Shown here in pieces: positions 1-7,096 of a DNA stretch of 9,101 nucleotides. Both the position numbers and the translations under genes were made by a program. Positions within the stretch are counted from its first letter, which is position 1. Each line of letters opens with the position of its first letter. The notes beneath the pieces were generated by a model. That model had not been told where the DNA came from. It did no database searches and saw nothing but the letters and a program-made list of their open reading frames with translations. The DNA is from an uncultured beta proteobacterium (GTDB taxonomy: Bacteria > Pseudomonadota > Gammaproteobacteria > Burkholderiales > Burkholderiaceae_C), in assembly GCA_903958915.1 (NCBI GenBank), contig CAJBVC010000534.1, positions 1 to 9,101 on the forward strand, written 5' to 3'.

Positions 1-87
1 CCAAGCTGATCTTTCACGCTCGCAAAGCGCTATCTAAAACATAGCTGTTTACGCTTTATCTACGGGCGCTCCAAGCCTTAATCAACG
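1..87. other. Left-edge intergenic segment with a weak inverted repeat
   Basis: This is the stretch after the stop of the flavin oxidoreductase gene, cut by the window edge. It holds an interrupted inverted repeat: AAAGCG at 24-29 pairs with CGCTTT at 52-57, and inside it CTAT at 30-33 pairs with ATAG at 41-44, with a 7-base loop and a one-sided 7-base bulge. It lies about 30 bases beyond the stop codon on the minus strand, where a terminator would be expected. It has no U-tract on either strand, so I do not call it an intrinsic terminator. No convincing coding sequence is visible in the segment. Confidence 0.3.
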
Positions 88-1050
88 TTAGTACCGCAAC
101 CCCAAGCGTTCGCGCGCAAACCCGTATTCACGCTTCAACTGGGCAACATAGTCGGCCACGGACTGTACCCGGTCAATGCTTCCAATACCCTGCCCACAGC
201 CCCAGATCTCTTTCCAGGCCTTGGCCGCGCCTGCGCCACCAAAGTTCATCTTGCTCGGATCGCTTTCGGGCAAGTTCAGTGGGTCCAGTCCCGCAGCGCG
301 AATGCTGGGAGCCAGGTAATTCCCATGCACTCCGGTAAACAGGTTGCTGTACACGATGTCATCGGAGTTGCATTCCACAATGGCCTGCTTGTAAGCATCG
401 GTTGCGCGCGCCTCTTCGGTCGCAATGAAGGCCGAACCAATGTAGGCAAAGTCGGCGCCCATCGCCTGCGCTGCCAGCACGGCGGAACCGCTGGCGATGG
501 AACCACTCAATGCCAACGGGCCGTCAAACCACTGCCGGATTTCCTGGATCAGCGCGAACGGGCTTTTCAGGCCGGCATGCCCCCCCGCCCCGGCAGCAAC
601 GGCGATCAGTCCATCCGCTCCCTTCTCGATCGCTTTGTGGGCGTGCTTGTTGTTGATAACGTCGTGAAGCACGACCCCGCCATACGAGTGCGCTGCCGCA
701 TTGATCTCCTCGCGCGCGCCGAGTGAAGTGATGATGATGGGTACTTTGTACTTGACGCACATCGCCATGTCGTGCTCAAGCCGGTCATTGCTCTTGTGCA
801 CGATCTGGTTGATGGCAAACGGTGCTGCAGGCGCTTGCGGGTGGGCCCGGTTGTAGGCCGCCAAAGCCTCGGTGATCTCAACCAACCATGCTTCCAGTTG
901 TTCCGCCGGTCGGGCATTGAGTGCCGGCATGGAGCCCACCACACCCGCAATACACTGGGCGATCACCAGTTTCGGATTGCTGATGATGAACAGGGGTGCG
1001 CCGATGACCGGAAATGGCAATCGGTCCAGTGGTGCAGGCAGGCTTGACAT
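88..1050 (-). CDS. NAD(P)H-dependent flavin oxidoreductase / nitronate monooxygenase-like protein
   Basis: Predicted 320-residue cytosolic FMN enzyme of the nitronate monooxygenase (2-nitropropane dioxygenase) TIM-barrel family. Members oxidise alkyl nitronates, and relatives act as enoyl reductases (FabK) or quinone reductases. Visible landmarks are the N-terminal PVIGAPLF segment near residues 14-21, AAGAGGHAG (152-160, with His158 at the place of the family's conserved active-site histidine), and the phosphate-binding elements SGSIASG (182-188) and GADFAYIGSAFIATEEA (198-214). The start at 1050 is chosen because the protein then begins at its conserved barrel strand. An in-frame extension reaching 1245 is only read-back into the dehydrogenase gene. 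The ATG lies two bases after the dehydrogenase TAA (TAAACATG) with no clear ribosome site, which suggests translational coupling. The family is clear; the substrate is not, and a role in acyl-CoA metabolism is inferred only from position. Confidence 0.9.
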   Translation of the reverse strand: MSSLPAPLDRLPFPVIGAPLFIISNPKLVIAQCIAGVVGSMPALNARPAEQLEAWLVEITEALAAYNRAHPQAPAAPFAINQIVHKSNDRLEHDMAMCVKYKVPIIITSLGAREEINAAAHSYGGVVLHDVINNKHAHKAIEKGADGLIAVAAGAGGHAGLKSPFALIQEIRQWFDGPLALSGSIASGSAVLAAQAMGADFAYIGSAFIATEEARATDAYKQAIVECNSDDIVYSNLFTGVHGNYLAPSIRAAGLDPLNLPESDPSKMNFGGAGAAKAWKEIWGCGQGIGSIDRVQSVADYVAQLKREYGFARERLGLRY

Positions 1051-1052
1051 GT

Positions 1053-2843
1053 TTAGAACGCGTCCAGTGCCAAGGCGGTCACGCACTCTGCGCCGTCGAC
1101 GATGCTGTCGCGCAAGCCAGGTGCTTTGGTCAGCATGTGGTCGCCATAAAACCGTGCCGTGGTGATTTTGGCGCGCATGAACCCGACATCGTTGCCCGCG
1201 GTGATCTGCTCCTGGGCCACCAGCAGCGCGCGCGCCAATTGCCAACCAGCCATCAGATTGCCAGCAAGCATCAGGTACGGAACACTGCCCGAGTAGACCG
1301 CGTTGGGGCTGGCCTTGGAGTTGCCTGCGACAAAGTTCACCACATCCAGGAAAGCTTCGCGCGCGGCCTTGAGGCGCTTGGCCATAGCCATCGCGTCAGC
1401 AGTTCCGCTCTGGGTCAGCGCGGCTTCGGTGGACTCGATTTGCGCAGCGAGCGCCTTGCCAGTTTGTCCACCGTCTCGAGAGGTCTTGCGACCGACCAGG
1501 TCGTTGGCTTGAATCGCCGTGGTGCCTTCGTAAATGGTCAGAATCTTGGCATCGCGGTAGTACTGCGCCACGCCGGTCTCTTCGATGTAGCCCATGCCAC
1601 CGTGCACTTGCACCGCCAGCGATGTGACTTCCAGACTCATTTCGGTGCTGTAGCCCTTGACCAGCGGCACCATGAACTCGTAAAAGGTCTGGTTGTCCTT
1701 GCGCACCTGCGCATCGGGATGGTTGTGGGCAGCGTCAAAGGCCGAAGCGGCCACGCTGGCCATGGCGCGGCAACCTTCCACATAAGCGCGCATGGTCATC
1801 AGCATGCGGCGCACATCGGGATGGTGGATGATGGGTGCACCCGCGCCAATGGTGCCGTCGACCGGGCGGCTCTGCACCCTGTCCTTCGAAAAACGCACGG
1901 CCGTCTGGTACGCCCTTTCCGCGATGGCTATGCCCTGGACGCCCACGCCGTAACGGGCGGCGTTCATCATGATGAACATGTACTCCAGACCGCGGTTTTC
2001 CTGACCGACCAAATAGCCCACAGAACCGCCATGGTCGCCAAACTGCAGCACTGCGGTGGGGCTTGCCTTGATTCCCATCTTGTGCTCAATGCTGACGCAA
2101 TGCACATCGTTGGATGCACCCAGTGTGCCATCGGCATTGACCTTGAACTTGGGCACGACGAACAGGCTGATGCCCTTCACACCCTCTGGCGCGCCCTGTA
2201 CCCGGGCCAGCACCAGATGAACGATGTTCTCGGCCATGTTGTGCTCACCCCAGGTGATGAAGATCTTGGTACCAAAGATGTTGAACGAACCATCGGGCAA
2301 CGGCTCGGCACGGGTACGCACCGCTGCCAAATCACTGCCAGCTTGCGGCTCGGTGAGGTTCATGGTGCCGGTCCATTGGCCGCTGATCAGCTTCTCCAGG
2401 TAAATGGCCTTGAGTTCGTCGGACCCGGCGGTCAAAAGCGCTTCAATCGCACCATCGCTGAGCAACGGGCACAGGGCAAAACTCATGTTGGCGCTGTTGG
2501 CCATCTCGCCACACACCGCACCAATCGTCTTGGGCAGTCCCTGTCCACCATATTCCTGCGGATGCTGCAGACCTTGCCAGCCACCATCAACGAATTGCTT
2601 GAACGCTTCCTTGAATCCCGGCGTTGCGGTGACGACGCCGTCCTTCCAGCTGGTCGGGTTTTTGTCGCCTTCCCAGTTCAGCGGCGCAAGCACGCCCTCG
2701 TTGAACTTCGCACACTCTTCCAGCACCGCCTGCGCGGTGTCGAGCCCGGCGTCTTCAAATCCGGGAATCTGGGCGATCTGTGCGATGTTGGCCAGATGCT
2801 CGATGTTGAACAACATATCTTTCACGGGTGCAACGTAGCTCAT
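1053..2843 (-). CDS. Acyl-CoA dehydrogenase, long (~600-residue) FadE/DmdC-like class
   Basis: Predicted 596-residue FAD flavoprotein that introduces the alpha-beta double bond into an acyl-CoA thioester and reduces ETF. The order is an N-terminal extension (about 1-35), an alpha-helical domain, the middle beta-domain with signature MNLTEPQAGSD (161-171), and the C-terminal helical domain with QVHGGMGYIEE (412-422). The last carries the catalytic base Glu439 in IYEGT. About 120 further residues correspond to the extra C-terminal domain of this longer subclass. Length and domains match 3-methylmercaptopropionyl-CoA dehydrogenase (DmdC)-type and related enzymes, but chain-length specificity cannot be read from the sequence. 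Start: ATG at 2843 has GGAG at 2850-2853, six bases upstream. An in-frame TTG four codons earlier overlaps that ribosome site and is rejected. The gene follows etfA across a terminator and is followed immediately by the flavin oxidoreductase gene. Confidence 0.96.
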   Translation of the reverse strand: MSYVAPVKDMLFNIEHLANIAQIAQIPGFEDAGLDTAQAVLEECAKFNEGVLAPLNWEGDKNPTSWKDGVVTATPGFKEAFKQFVDGGWQGLQHPQEYGGQGLPKTIGAVCGEMANSANMSFALCPLLSDGAIEALLTAGSDELKAIYLEKLISGQWTGTMNLTEPQAGSDLAAVRTRAEPLPDGSFNIFGTKIFITWGEHNMAENIVHLVLARVQGAPEGVKGISLFVVPKFKVNADGTLGASNDVHCVSIEHKMGIKASPTAVLQFGDHGGSVGYLVGQENRGLEYMFIMMNAARYGVGVQGIAIAERAYQTAVRFSKDRVQSRPVDGTIGAGAPIIHHPDVRRMLMTMRAYVEGCRAMASVAASAFDAAHNHPDAQVRKDNQTFYEFMVPLVKGYSTEMSLEVTSLAVQVHGGMGYIEETGVAQYYRDAKILTIYEGTTAIQANDLVGRKTSRDGGQTGKALAAQIESTEAALTQSGTADAMAMAKRLKAAREAFLDVVNFVAGNSKASPNAVYSGSVPYLMLAGNLMAGWQLARALLVAQEQITAGNDVGFMRAKITTARFYGDHMLTKAPGLRDSIVDGAECVTALALDAF

Positions 2844-2849
2844 AACAAT

Positions 2850-2853
2850 CTCC
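2850..2853 (-). promoter_or_regulatory. Ribosome binding site of the acyl-CoA dehydrogenase gene
   Basis: GGAG on the minus strand sits six bases before ATG 2843, directly after a run of seven T. It decides the start codon against the in-frame TTG at 2855, which would lie inside this site. Confidence 0.75.
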
Positions 2854-2890
2854 AAAAAAACAAATCAAAAGCGATGAGGTTCAAAGGCCG

Positions 2891-2918
2891 AAAAAAAAGG
2901 GCATCGCGAACGATGCCC
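2891..2918 (-). terminator. Intrinsic terminator downstream of etfA
   Basis: Read on the minus strand, GGGCATCG and CGATGCCC form a perfect 8-bp stem around a TTCG tetraloop, followed at once by eight T (plus-strand A-run 2891-2898). The hairpin begins 15 bases after the etfA stop. This is a textbook rho-independent terminator for transcripts coming from etfBA. On the plus strand the hairpin is followed by only C and three T, so it should work mainly in the minus direction. It separates etfA from the dehydrogenase gene that lies 48 bases beyond it. Confidence 0.93.
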
Positions 2919-2933
2919 CTTTGCTGGTGACCG

Positions 2934-3866
2934 TTACAGCGACGCCAGAAGTTCTGGCACGGCTACAAATAGGTCTGCCTCCAGACCGTAATCCGCAACA
3001 CTGAATATGGGTGCTTCGGCGTCCTTGTTGATGGCCACAATCACCTTGCTGTCCTTCATGCCGGCAAGGTGCTGGATGGCACCGCTAATGCCGCAGGCAA
3101 TGTACAACTGGGGCGCGACAATCTTGCCCGTCTGGCCCACCTGCCAGTCGTTGGGGGCATACCCCGCATCCACAGCGGCGCGACTCGCTCCCAATGCGGC
3201 ACCGAGTTTGTCGGCCAATGGTGTCATGAATTCGTTGAACTTTTCAGCCGAGCCCAATGCGCGGCCACCAGCCACAATGATCTTGGCAGCGGTGAGTTCC
3301 GGACGGTCGTTCTTGGCGATTTCCGAGCCCAGATAAGTAGTCTGCGTGCTGGATGTCACCGCTACAACAGTCTCGACAGCGGCGCTGCCGCCAGTGGCAG
3401 GTGCCGGATCAAAGCCGGTCGTGCGCACCGTCATCACTTTGGTCGCGTCGAGGCTCTGCACTGTGGCCATGGCATTGCCGGCGTAGATGGGGCGCTCAAA
3501 GGTATCCGCACTCTCCACCTTGGTCACATCGGAAATCTGACCCACATCGAGTTTGGCCGCCACGCGCGGCGCAACGTTCTTGCCGCCCGCCGTGGCCGGA
3601 AAAACGATATGGCTGTAGTTCGCTGCCAGCGCCACGATCTGTGCCGTCATGTTCTCGGCCAGGCCATGTGCCAAGCCTTCACTGTCGGCATGCAGCACCT
3701 TGCTCACGCCGGCGATTTGCGCTGCAGCAGCGGCCGCGCCGCTCGCACCAGACCCGGCGACCAGCACATGCACATCGCCACCGCATTTCGCTGCAGCGGT
3801 CACCGTGTTGAAGGTTGCGCCTTTGATGGAAGAGTTGTCGTGTTCAGCAATTACGAGTGCGGTCAT
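2934..3866 (-). CDS. etfA: Electron transfer flavoprotein subunit alpha
   Basis: Predicted 310-residue FAD-binding subunit of ETF, the soluble one-electron carrier between acyl-CoA dehydrogenases and ETF:quinone oxidoreductase. The N-terminal ETF domain (about 1-180) is followed by the FAD domain. Its binding elements are GGRALGS (200-206), SRAAVDAGY (228-236), GQTGKIV (244-250), GISGAIQH (259-266, part of the family's C-terminal signature) and AINKD (278-282). Length is normal for a group I ETF alpha. The start at 3866 is supported by AAAGGA at 3874-3879, seven bases upstream. The gene follows etfB in the same direction, but the spacer is an unusually long 125 bases holding a repeat. An intrinsic terminator stands shortly after its stop. 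Expression from the etfB promoter is inferred. Confidence 0.97.
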   Translation of the reverse strand: MTALVIAEHDNSSIKGATFNTVTAAAKCGGDVHVLVAGSGASGAAAAAAQIAGVSKVLHADSEGLAHGLAENMTAQIVALAANYSHIVFPATAGGKNVAPRVAAKLDVGQISDVTKVESADTFERPIYAGNAMATVQSLDATKVMTVRTTGFDPAPATGGSAAVETVVAVTSSTQTTYLGSEIAKNDRPELTAAKIIVAGGRALGSAEKFNEFMTPLADKLGAALGASRAAVDAGYAPNDWQVGQTGKIVAPQLYIACGISGAIQHLAGMKDSKVIVAINKDAEAPIFSVADYGLEADLFVAVPELLASL

Positions 3867-3894
3867 TTGAGATTCCTTTCGTGTTCATTGGTGG

Positions 3895-3991
3895 AGCGGC
3901 TTTCCTTCCAGGGAACCCGTGGAACCGGCTTTGCCGGACCACTGGGTTCGTCCCCTTGAGGGGAAGGCGGCCGCAGGTCGACTCAGGGGTG
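3895..3991. repeat. Dispersed palindromic intergenic repeat between etfB and etfA
   Basis: The 125-base etfB-etfA spacer is mostly made of nested palindromes: CCGGC-TTT-GCCGG (3925-3937), TCCCC-TTGA-GGGGA (3951-3964), and the self-complementary GCGGCCGC (3967-3974). It ends in CTCAGGGG (3982-3989), which could pair in competition with CCCCTTGAG at 3952-3960. The makeup and the flanking phrase ACTGGGTTCG resemble a short interspersed element that I recall as frequent between genes in Comamonadaceae; family membership is from memory and unverified. The limits given are approximate. None of the hairpins is followed by a T-run on the minus strand, so it is not an intrinsic terminator. Confidence 0.65.
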
Positions 3992-4741
3992 TTAGATAAC
4001 CTTCGCTTCAGTCTTGAGTTTGGCAACGAGGGTGGCAACGTCGGGCACCTTGATTCCGGCGCTGCGCTTGGGCGGCTCCACCACCTTAAGGGTCTTGATG
4101 CGGGGCGTCACATTCACGCCCAAAGCCTCTGGTGTGAAGGTATCCAGTTGCTTTTTCTTGGCCTTCATGATGTTCGGCAGGGTCACATAACGGGGTTCGT
4201 TCAAACGCAAATCGGTGGTGATCACCGCAGGCAGCGTCAACGACACCGTTTCGGAACCACCATCCACTTCACGGGTGATGGTGGCCTTGCCGTCGGAGAT
4301 TTCGACCTTGCTGGCAAACGTGCCTTGTGGCAGATCGGCCAGGGCGGCAAGCATCTGCCCGGTCTGATTGCAATCGTCGTCAATGGCCTGCTTGCCCAGA
4401 ATCACGAGGCCAGGCTGCTCCTTGTCCACCAGTGCCTTGAGCAATTTGGCCACTGCCAAAGGCTGCAGTTCCTCAGTGGTCTCCACCAGAATGGCGCGGT
4501 CCGCGCCAATCGCCATGGCGGTACGCAGGGTTTCCTGGCATTGGGCTACACCACAGGACACCGCAATGACTTCCGTGACCACTCCCTTTTCCTTCAGGCG
4601 CACGGCCTCTTCGATCGCAATCTCGTCAAACGGGTTCATGCTCATCTTGACGTTGGCAGTGTCCACCCCGCTTCCGTCCGATTTCACCCGAACCTTCACG
4701 TTGTAATCGACCACACGCTTTACCGCTACCAGGACTTTCAT
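3992..4741 (-). CDS. etfB: Electron transfer flavoprotein subunit beta
   Basis: Predicted 249-residue AMP-binding subunit of ETF. Landmarks are [12 protein letters not shown] at the N-terminus, [16 protein letters not shown] (36-51), the [14 protein letters not shown] nucleotide-binding segment (116-129), and the family signature region [17 protein letters not shown] followed by [11 protein letters not shown] (about 157-185). [10 protein letters not shown] (188-197) is the recognition loop that docks ETF onto acyl-CoA dehydrogenases. Its near identity to the mitochondrial loop marks this as a conventional group I (non-bifurcating) ETF serving beta-oxidation-type dehydrogenases. Start: ATG 4741 has GGAG at 4750-4753, eight bases upstream; a GTG three codons earlier is less likely because it overlaps that site. 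It is the first gene of the acyl-oxidation unit, with its own promoter and operator upstream. Confidence 0.97.
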   Translation of the reverse strand: MKVLVAVKRVVDYNVKVRVKSDGSGVDTANVKMSMNPFDEIAIEEAVRLKEKGVVTEVIAVSCGVAQCQETLRTAMAIGADRAILVETTEELQPLAVAKLLKALVDKEQPGLVILGKQAIDDDCNQTGQMLAALADLPQGTFASKVEISDGKATITREVDGGSETVSLTLPAVITTDLRLNEPRYVTLPNIMKAKKKQLDTFTPEALGVNVTPRIKTLKVVEPPKRSAGIKVPDVATLVAKLKTEAKVI

Positions 4742-4778
4742 GGCTGCCACTCCAGATGGTTAGAAATTGGACAAATTA

Positions 4779-4800
4779 AAATAGAACGATCGTGCTTTTT
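4779..4800. promoter_or_regulatory. Palindromic operator overlapping the predicted etfB start site
   Basis: A 22-base inverted repeat is centred between 4789 and 4790 on the core ACGATCGT (4786-4793). In each 11-base half, 9 positions are complementary; the mismatches are at pairs 4785/4794 and 4782/4797. It directly abuts the -10 box on its downstream side, so a bound dimer would cover the start point: a repressor geometry. Symmetry, size and target genes fit a TetR-family regulator of fatty-acid catabolism (PsrA- or FadP-type repressors are the obvious candidates in this group). The regulator is not in the window and its identity is inference. Confidence 0.6.
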
Positions 4801-4829
4801 AGTATACCGCCAAAGCGGGCAACAAAGAA
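4801..4829 (-). promoter_or_regulatory. Predicted sigma-70 promoter of etfB
   Basis: The minus strand shows TATACT (4801-4806), one base from the TATAAT consensus. A -35 at 17-base spacing would fall at 4824-4829 (TTCTTT), a poor match, so the promoter may be weak or depend on another factor. The predicted start is near 4794, leaving a leader of about 50 bases before etfB. A short perfect hairpin, CCGC-CAAA-GCGG (4807-4818), lies in the spacer. Confidence 0.55.
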
Positions 4830-4851
4830 TAGACAGGTGCACCCAGAACGC

Positions 4852-6123
4852 TTAGAGGCTGTGTACCACCCTCTGCGGATAGGGAATCTCGATGGCATTG
4901 CCACGCAGCGCCGCAAGAATGGAGCAGTTGACGTCGGAGCGCAGATTGAGCTGTCCGTTTTCAATATCCCGAACCCAGTAGCCCACCGTAAACTCCAGCC
5001 CGTCCGTTCCAAACGCTGACAGAAAAGCTGCCGGCGCCGGCTCCCGCTCTACGCGGGGTTGGTCGAGCGCGGCCTGCGTCAATAGTCGCTGCACCTGCTC
5101 GATATTGGTTTGGTACCCCACACTGACCACGGTGGTTTGATGCACCAGTGAATCTTCGAGAGACAGGTTTTCCACCCGACTGGTTATCAGCATCTCGTTG
5201 GGAATGATGGATTCACGTCCGGTCTGCGAACGCACCACCGTGTAGCGGGCATTGATCTGTGTAATGCGGCCTTCAAAGTTGTCAACCCGCACGTTGTCAC
5301 CGATGCGCATGCTGCGTTCGGCCAATATGACAAAACCGCTCACGTAATTGGCAGCGAGCTTTTGCAGTCCCAGGCCGATGCCCACGCCCACAGCACCGCC
5401 GAGTACCGACAGCGCTGTCAGGTCAATACCAACCGCCGACAAGGCCACGATGACACCCACAAACATGAGCAGCGCACGGGTTGCGTTGCTGACTGCCTTG
5501 CGCAAAGACAGCTCGCCCCCGGTGGCCGAGCGCAGCAGGCGCGCTTCCAGCGATGAAGACAACCACAACGTCACGATCAGCACGGCACCGGCAGTCAACA
5601 TGCCTTCAATCAGGTTGCGAACCGATAGCGCCGTGCCGCCAATCTTCCAGGTGATCTGGTCCAACTCGTTGAGCACCACCGGCAACAATCCACTGACCCA
5701 CATCACCACCGCCAACCAGGCGAACCACGAAATGGTGTGCTCCAGCAGACGCACCCACGGTGCGTCGGTAAACGTGACTTGCAAGACCTTGACACCGAGG
5801 CGAATCACAAACAGTGAAATCAACACCGGGATGGCGACCTTCAGGATCGCCACCGACACCACGTTGGCCAGACCAGCGCGGGCCAGCGCCACCAGACCCA
5901 GCAACAACAGCGGAAACAGCACGCCGTCGACATCGCGTCGCCCAAACAGAATCGAGCGCTCGTCTCGCGCACCGAGGCTCTTGCGAACGCCTGCCACAAC
6001 ACCCCAAGCCAGGGCCGCGCACAGAGCCAGAACGGCCAGTTCAATCAGCACAGTAGGCTGTGTGAAGGCCGCCAGCCAGCCCTCAAAATCGTCAATGGGC
6101 TGCGGGGTACTGGTCTTGCTCAC
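4852..6123 (-). CDS. MscS-family mechanosensitive ion channel
   Basis: Predicted 423-residue inner-membrane channel that would open under membrane tension and release solutes on osmotic downshock. Hydrophobic segments lie near 23-45, 66-84, 88-113, 130-152, 170-190 and 215-230. Then comes the pore helix, LSVLGGAVGVGIGLGLQKLAANYVSGFVIL (238-267), with the Gly/Ala-rich packing pattern of MscS TM3. The beta-domain follows: RIGDNVRVDNFEG (273-285), VVRSQTGRESIIPNE (296-310) and the family-typical NLS (319-321). A C-terminal alpha/beta domain ends in EIPYPQRVV. It has more membrane helices than E. coli MscS (three). Start is uncertain: GTG 6123 lies 7 bases after the upstream stop but lacks a clear ribosome site. 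Upstream in-frame starts to 6198 would overlap the deacetylase gene. It is probably co-transcribed with, and translationally coupled to, that gene. Confidence 0.93.
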   Translation of the reverse strand: MSKTSTPQPIDDFEGWLAAFTQPTVLIELAVLALCAALAWGVVAGVRKSLGARDERSILFGRRDVDGVLFPLLLLGLVALARAGLANVVSVAILKVAIPVLISLFVIRLGVKVLQVTFTDAPWVRLLEHTISWFAWLAVVMWVSGLLPVVLNELDQITWKIGGTALSVRNLIEGMLTAGAVLIVTLWLSSSLEARLLRSATGGELSLRKAVSNATRALLMFVGVIVALSAVGIDLTALSVLGGAVGVGIGLGLQKLAANYVSGFVILAERSMRIGDNVRVDNFEGRITQINARYTVVRSQTGRESIIPNEMLITSRVENLSLEDSLVHQTTVVSVGYQTNIEQVQRLLTQAALDQPRVEREPAPAAFLSAFGTDGLEFTVGYWVRDIENGQLNLRSDVNCSILAALRGNAIEIPYPQRVVHSL

Positions 6124-6130
6124 CGGAGTA

Positions 6131-7096
6131 TCAGATATCAGCCAGCACGCGAATGTGCGCTTCCACACTGCGTGCGAGTGCACCAAGGTCGTAGCCACCT
6201 TCCAGACAGGACACGATGCGCCCCTGGCTATGTTTGACCGCCATTGCTTTCAGACGATCGGTCATCCAGGCGTAATCCTGCTCGACCAGGCCCATCTGGC
6301 CCATGTCGTCTTCGCGGTGTGCGTCAAAGCCGGCACTGATAAAGATCATCTGGGGCTTAAAGGCGTCAAGTCGTGGCAACCATTGCGCCTCCACGATTTC
6401 GCGGATCTGGGGCCCCTTGGTATAGGCTGGAACCGGAACATTCACCAAATTGCCGGCGTTCGACACCGACCCACCTTCCGGGTAAAAAGGATGCTGAAAA
6501 AAACTGACCATCAGGATGCGCTCGTCACCCGCAACAATGTCCTCGGTACCGTTGCCATGGTGCACATCAAAGTCAACAATGGCCACGCGCTCCAGCCCGT
6601 GGCGCTCGAGTGCATAACGCGCGGCAATCGCAACGTTATTGAAGAAACAGAAACCCATTGCCTTGCCACGACACGCGTGGTGGCCAGGAGGCCGGGTTGC
6701 GCAAAAGGCATTCTCCAGTTCACCCCGAATCACCGCATCGGTGGCCGCAATGGCGGCACCGGCCGAGCGCAGCGCCGCACTGTAGGTGTGGACGTTGATC
6801 GATGTATCGGAATCCAGCTGCGCGTGCGTTGGCCCCCCTGCTTCCACATCATCACGCAGACAGTCGGTCAGACCCCGGATCGAAGCAATATGCAGGCGGT
6901 CGTGCGCCAGTTGCAAATCCCGAATGTTGGCAACGTGGGCCAGCCGCCGATCCAACGCATCACCCACCCCGCTGATCAACAGCCGATCCTCGATGGCGTC
7001 GATCCGTTCCGGACATTCGGGATGCCCGGCGCCCATTTCATGTTTGCGACAGTCGGCGTGGGTATAAAAACCAGTCTTATGGGGTACGACGCTCAT
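6131..7096 (-). CDS. Histone deacetylase-family zinc amidohydrolase (AcuC/acetylpolyamine deacetylase-like)
   Basis: Predicted 321-residue cytosolic Zn-dependent deacetylase. Catalytic features are complete: the His pair in RPPGHH (135-140), zinc ligands Asp177 and His179 in VDFDVHHGNGTED (174-186), the third ligand Asp258 in SAGFDAHREDDMG (254-266), and the transition-state Tyr302 in CLEGGYDL (297-304). The motifs resemble the class II-like bacterial HDAC branch (HDAH, acetylpolyamine amidohydrolases, AcuC). Substrates could be acetyl-lysine on proteins such as acetyl-CoA synthetase, or acetylated polyamines; the sequence does not decide. Start: ATG 7096 places the conserved GFYTHADC region at residues 9-16, but no Shine-Dalgarno sequence is evident. 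It begins 29 bases from the divergent ATPase gene and is followed 7 bases after its stop by the channel gene. Confidence 0.94.
   Translation of the reverse strand: MSVVPHKTGFYTHADCRKHEMGAGHPECPERIDAIEDRLLISGVGDALDRRLAHVANIRDLQLAHDRLHIASIRGLTDCLRDDVEAGGPTHAQLDSDTSINVHTYSAALRSAGAAIAATDAVIRGELENAFCATRPPGHHACRGKAMGFCFFNNVAIAARYALERHGLERVAIVDFDVHHGNGTEDIVAGDERILMVSFFQHPFYPEGGSVSNAGNLVNVPVPAYTKGPQIREIVEAQWLPRLDAFKPQMIFISAGFDAHREDDMGQMGLVEQDYAWMTDRLKAMAVKHSQGRIVSCLEGGYDLGALARSVEAHIRVLADI
7063..7068 (+). promoter_or_regulatory. Possible -10 box for the moxR-type operon
   Basis: TATAAA lies 57 bases before the ATPase start, inside the 5' coding part of the divergent deacetylase gene. At 17-base spacing the -35 position reads ATGTTT, which is poor. 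This is the best -10-like sequence found for the rightward genes and is offered only as a candidate. Confidence 0.25.

Noticed and set aside
1..17. Possible start of a further minus-strand gene (GTG at 17, reading MKDQL)
   Set aside because: Only five codons are visible, with no convincing ribosome site, and the downstream sequence lies outside the window.
24..57. Terminator for the flavin oxidoreductase gene
   Set aside because: The inverted repeat is interrupted, AT-rich in its core, and has no T-run after it on the minus strand.
1051..1245. N-terminal extension of the flavin oxidoreductase to 1245
   Set aside because: The extra 65 residues are out-of-frame read-back into the dehydrogenase gene, Arg-rich and unlike the family; ATG 1050 fits the fold.
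1014..2930. Long plus-strand open frame (638 codons) opposite the acyl-CoA dehydrogenase gene
   Set aside because: It is an antisense shadow of a clear enzyme gene in GC-rich DNA; its product is low-complexity, rich in His, Arg and Gly, and matches no family I know.
3925..3964. Intrinsic terminator between etfB and etfA
   Set aside because: Both hairpins are sound but neither is followed by a T-run on the minus strand, so they are described as part of a repeat.
3857..4855. Plus-strand open frame opposite etfB
   Set aside because: It is a shadow frame of etfB running through the intergenic repeat, with no domain.
6124..6198. Upstream GTG start for the channel gene at 6198
   Set aside because: It would add 25 residues overlapping the deacetylase coding end with a non-membrane, family-atypical sequence; GTG 6123 is preferred, though neither has a good ribosome site.
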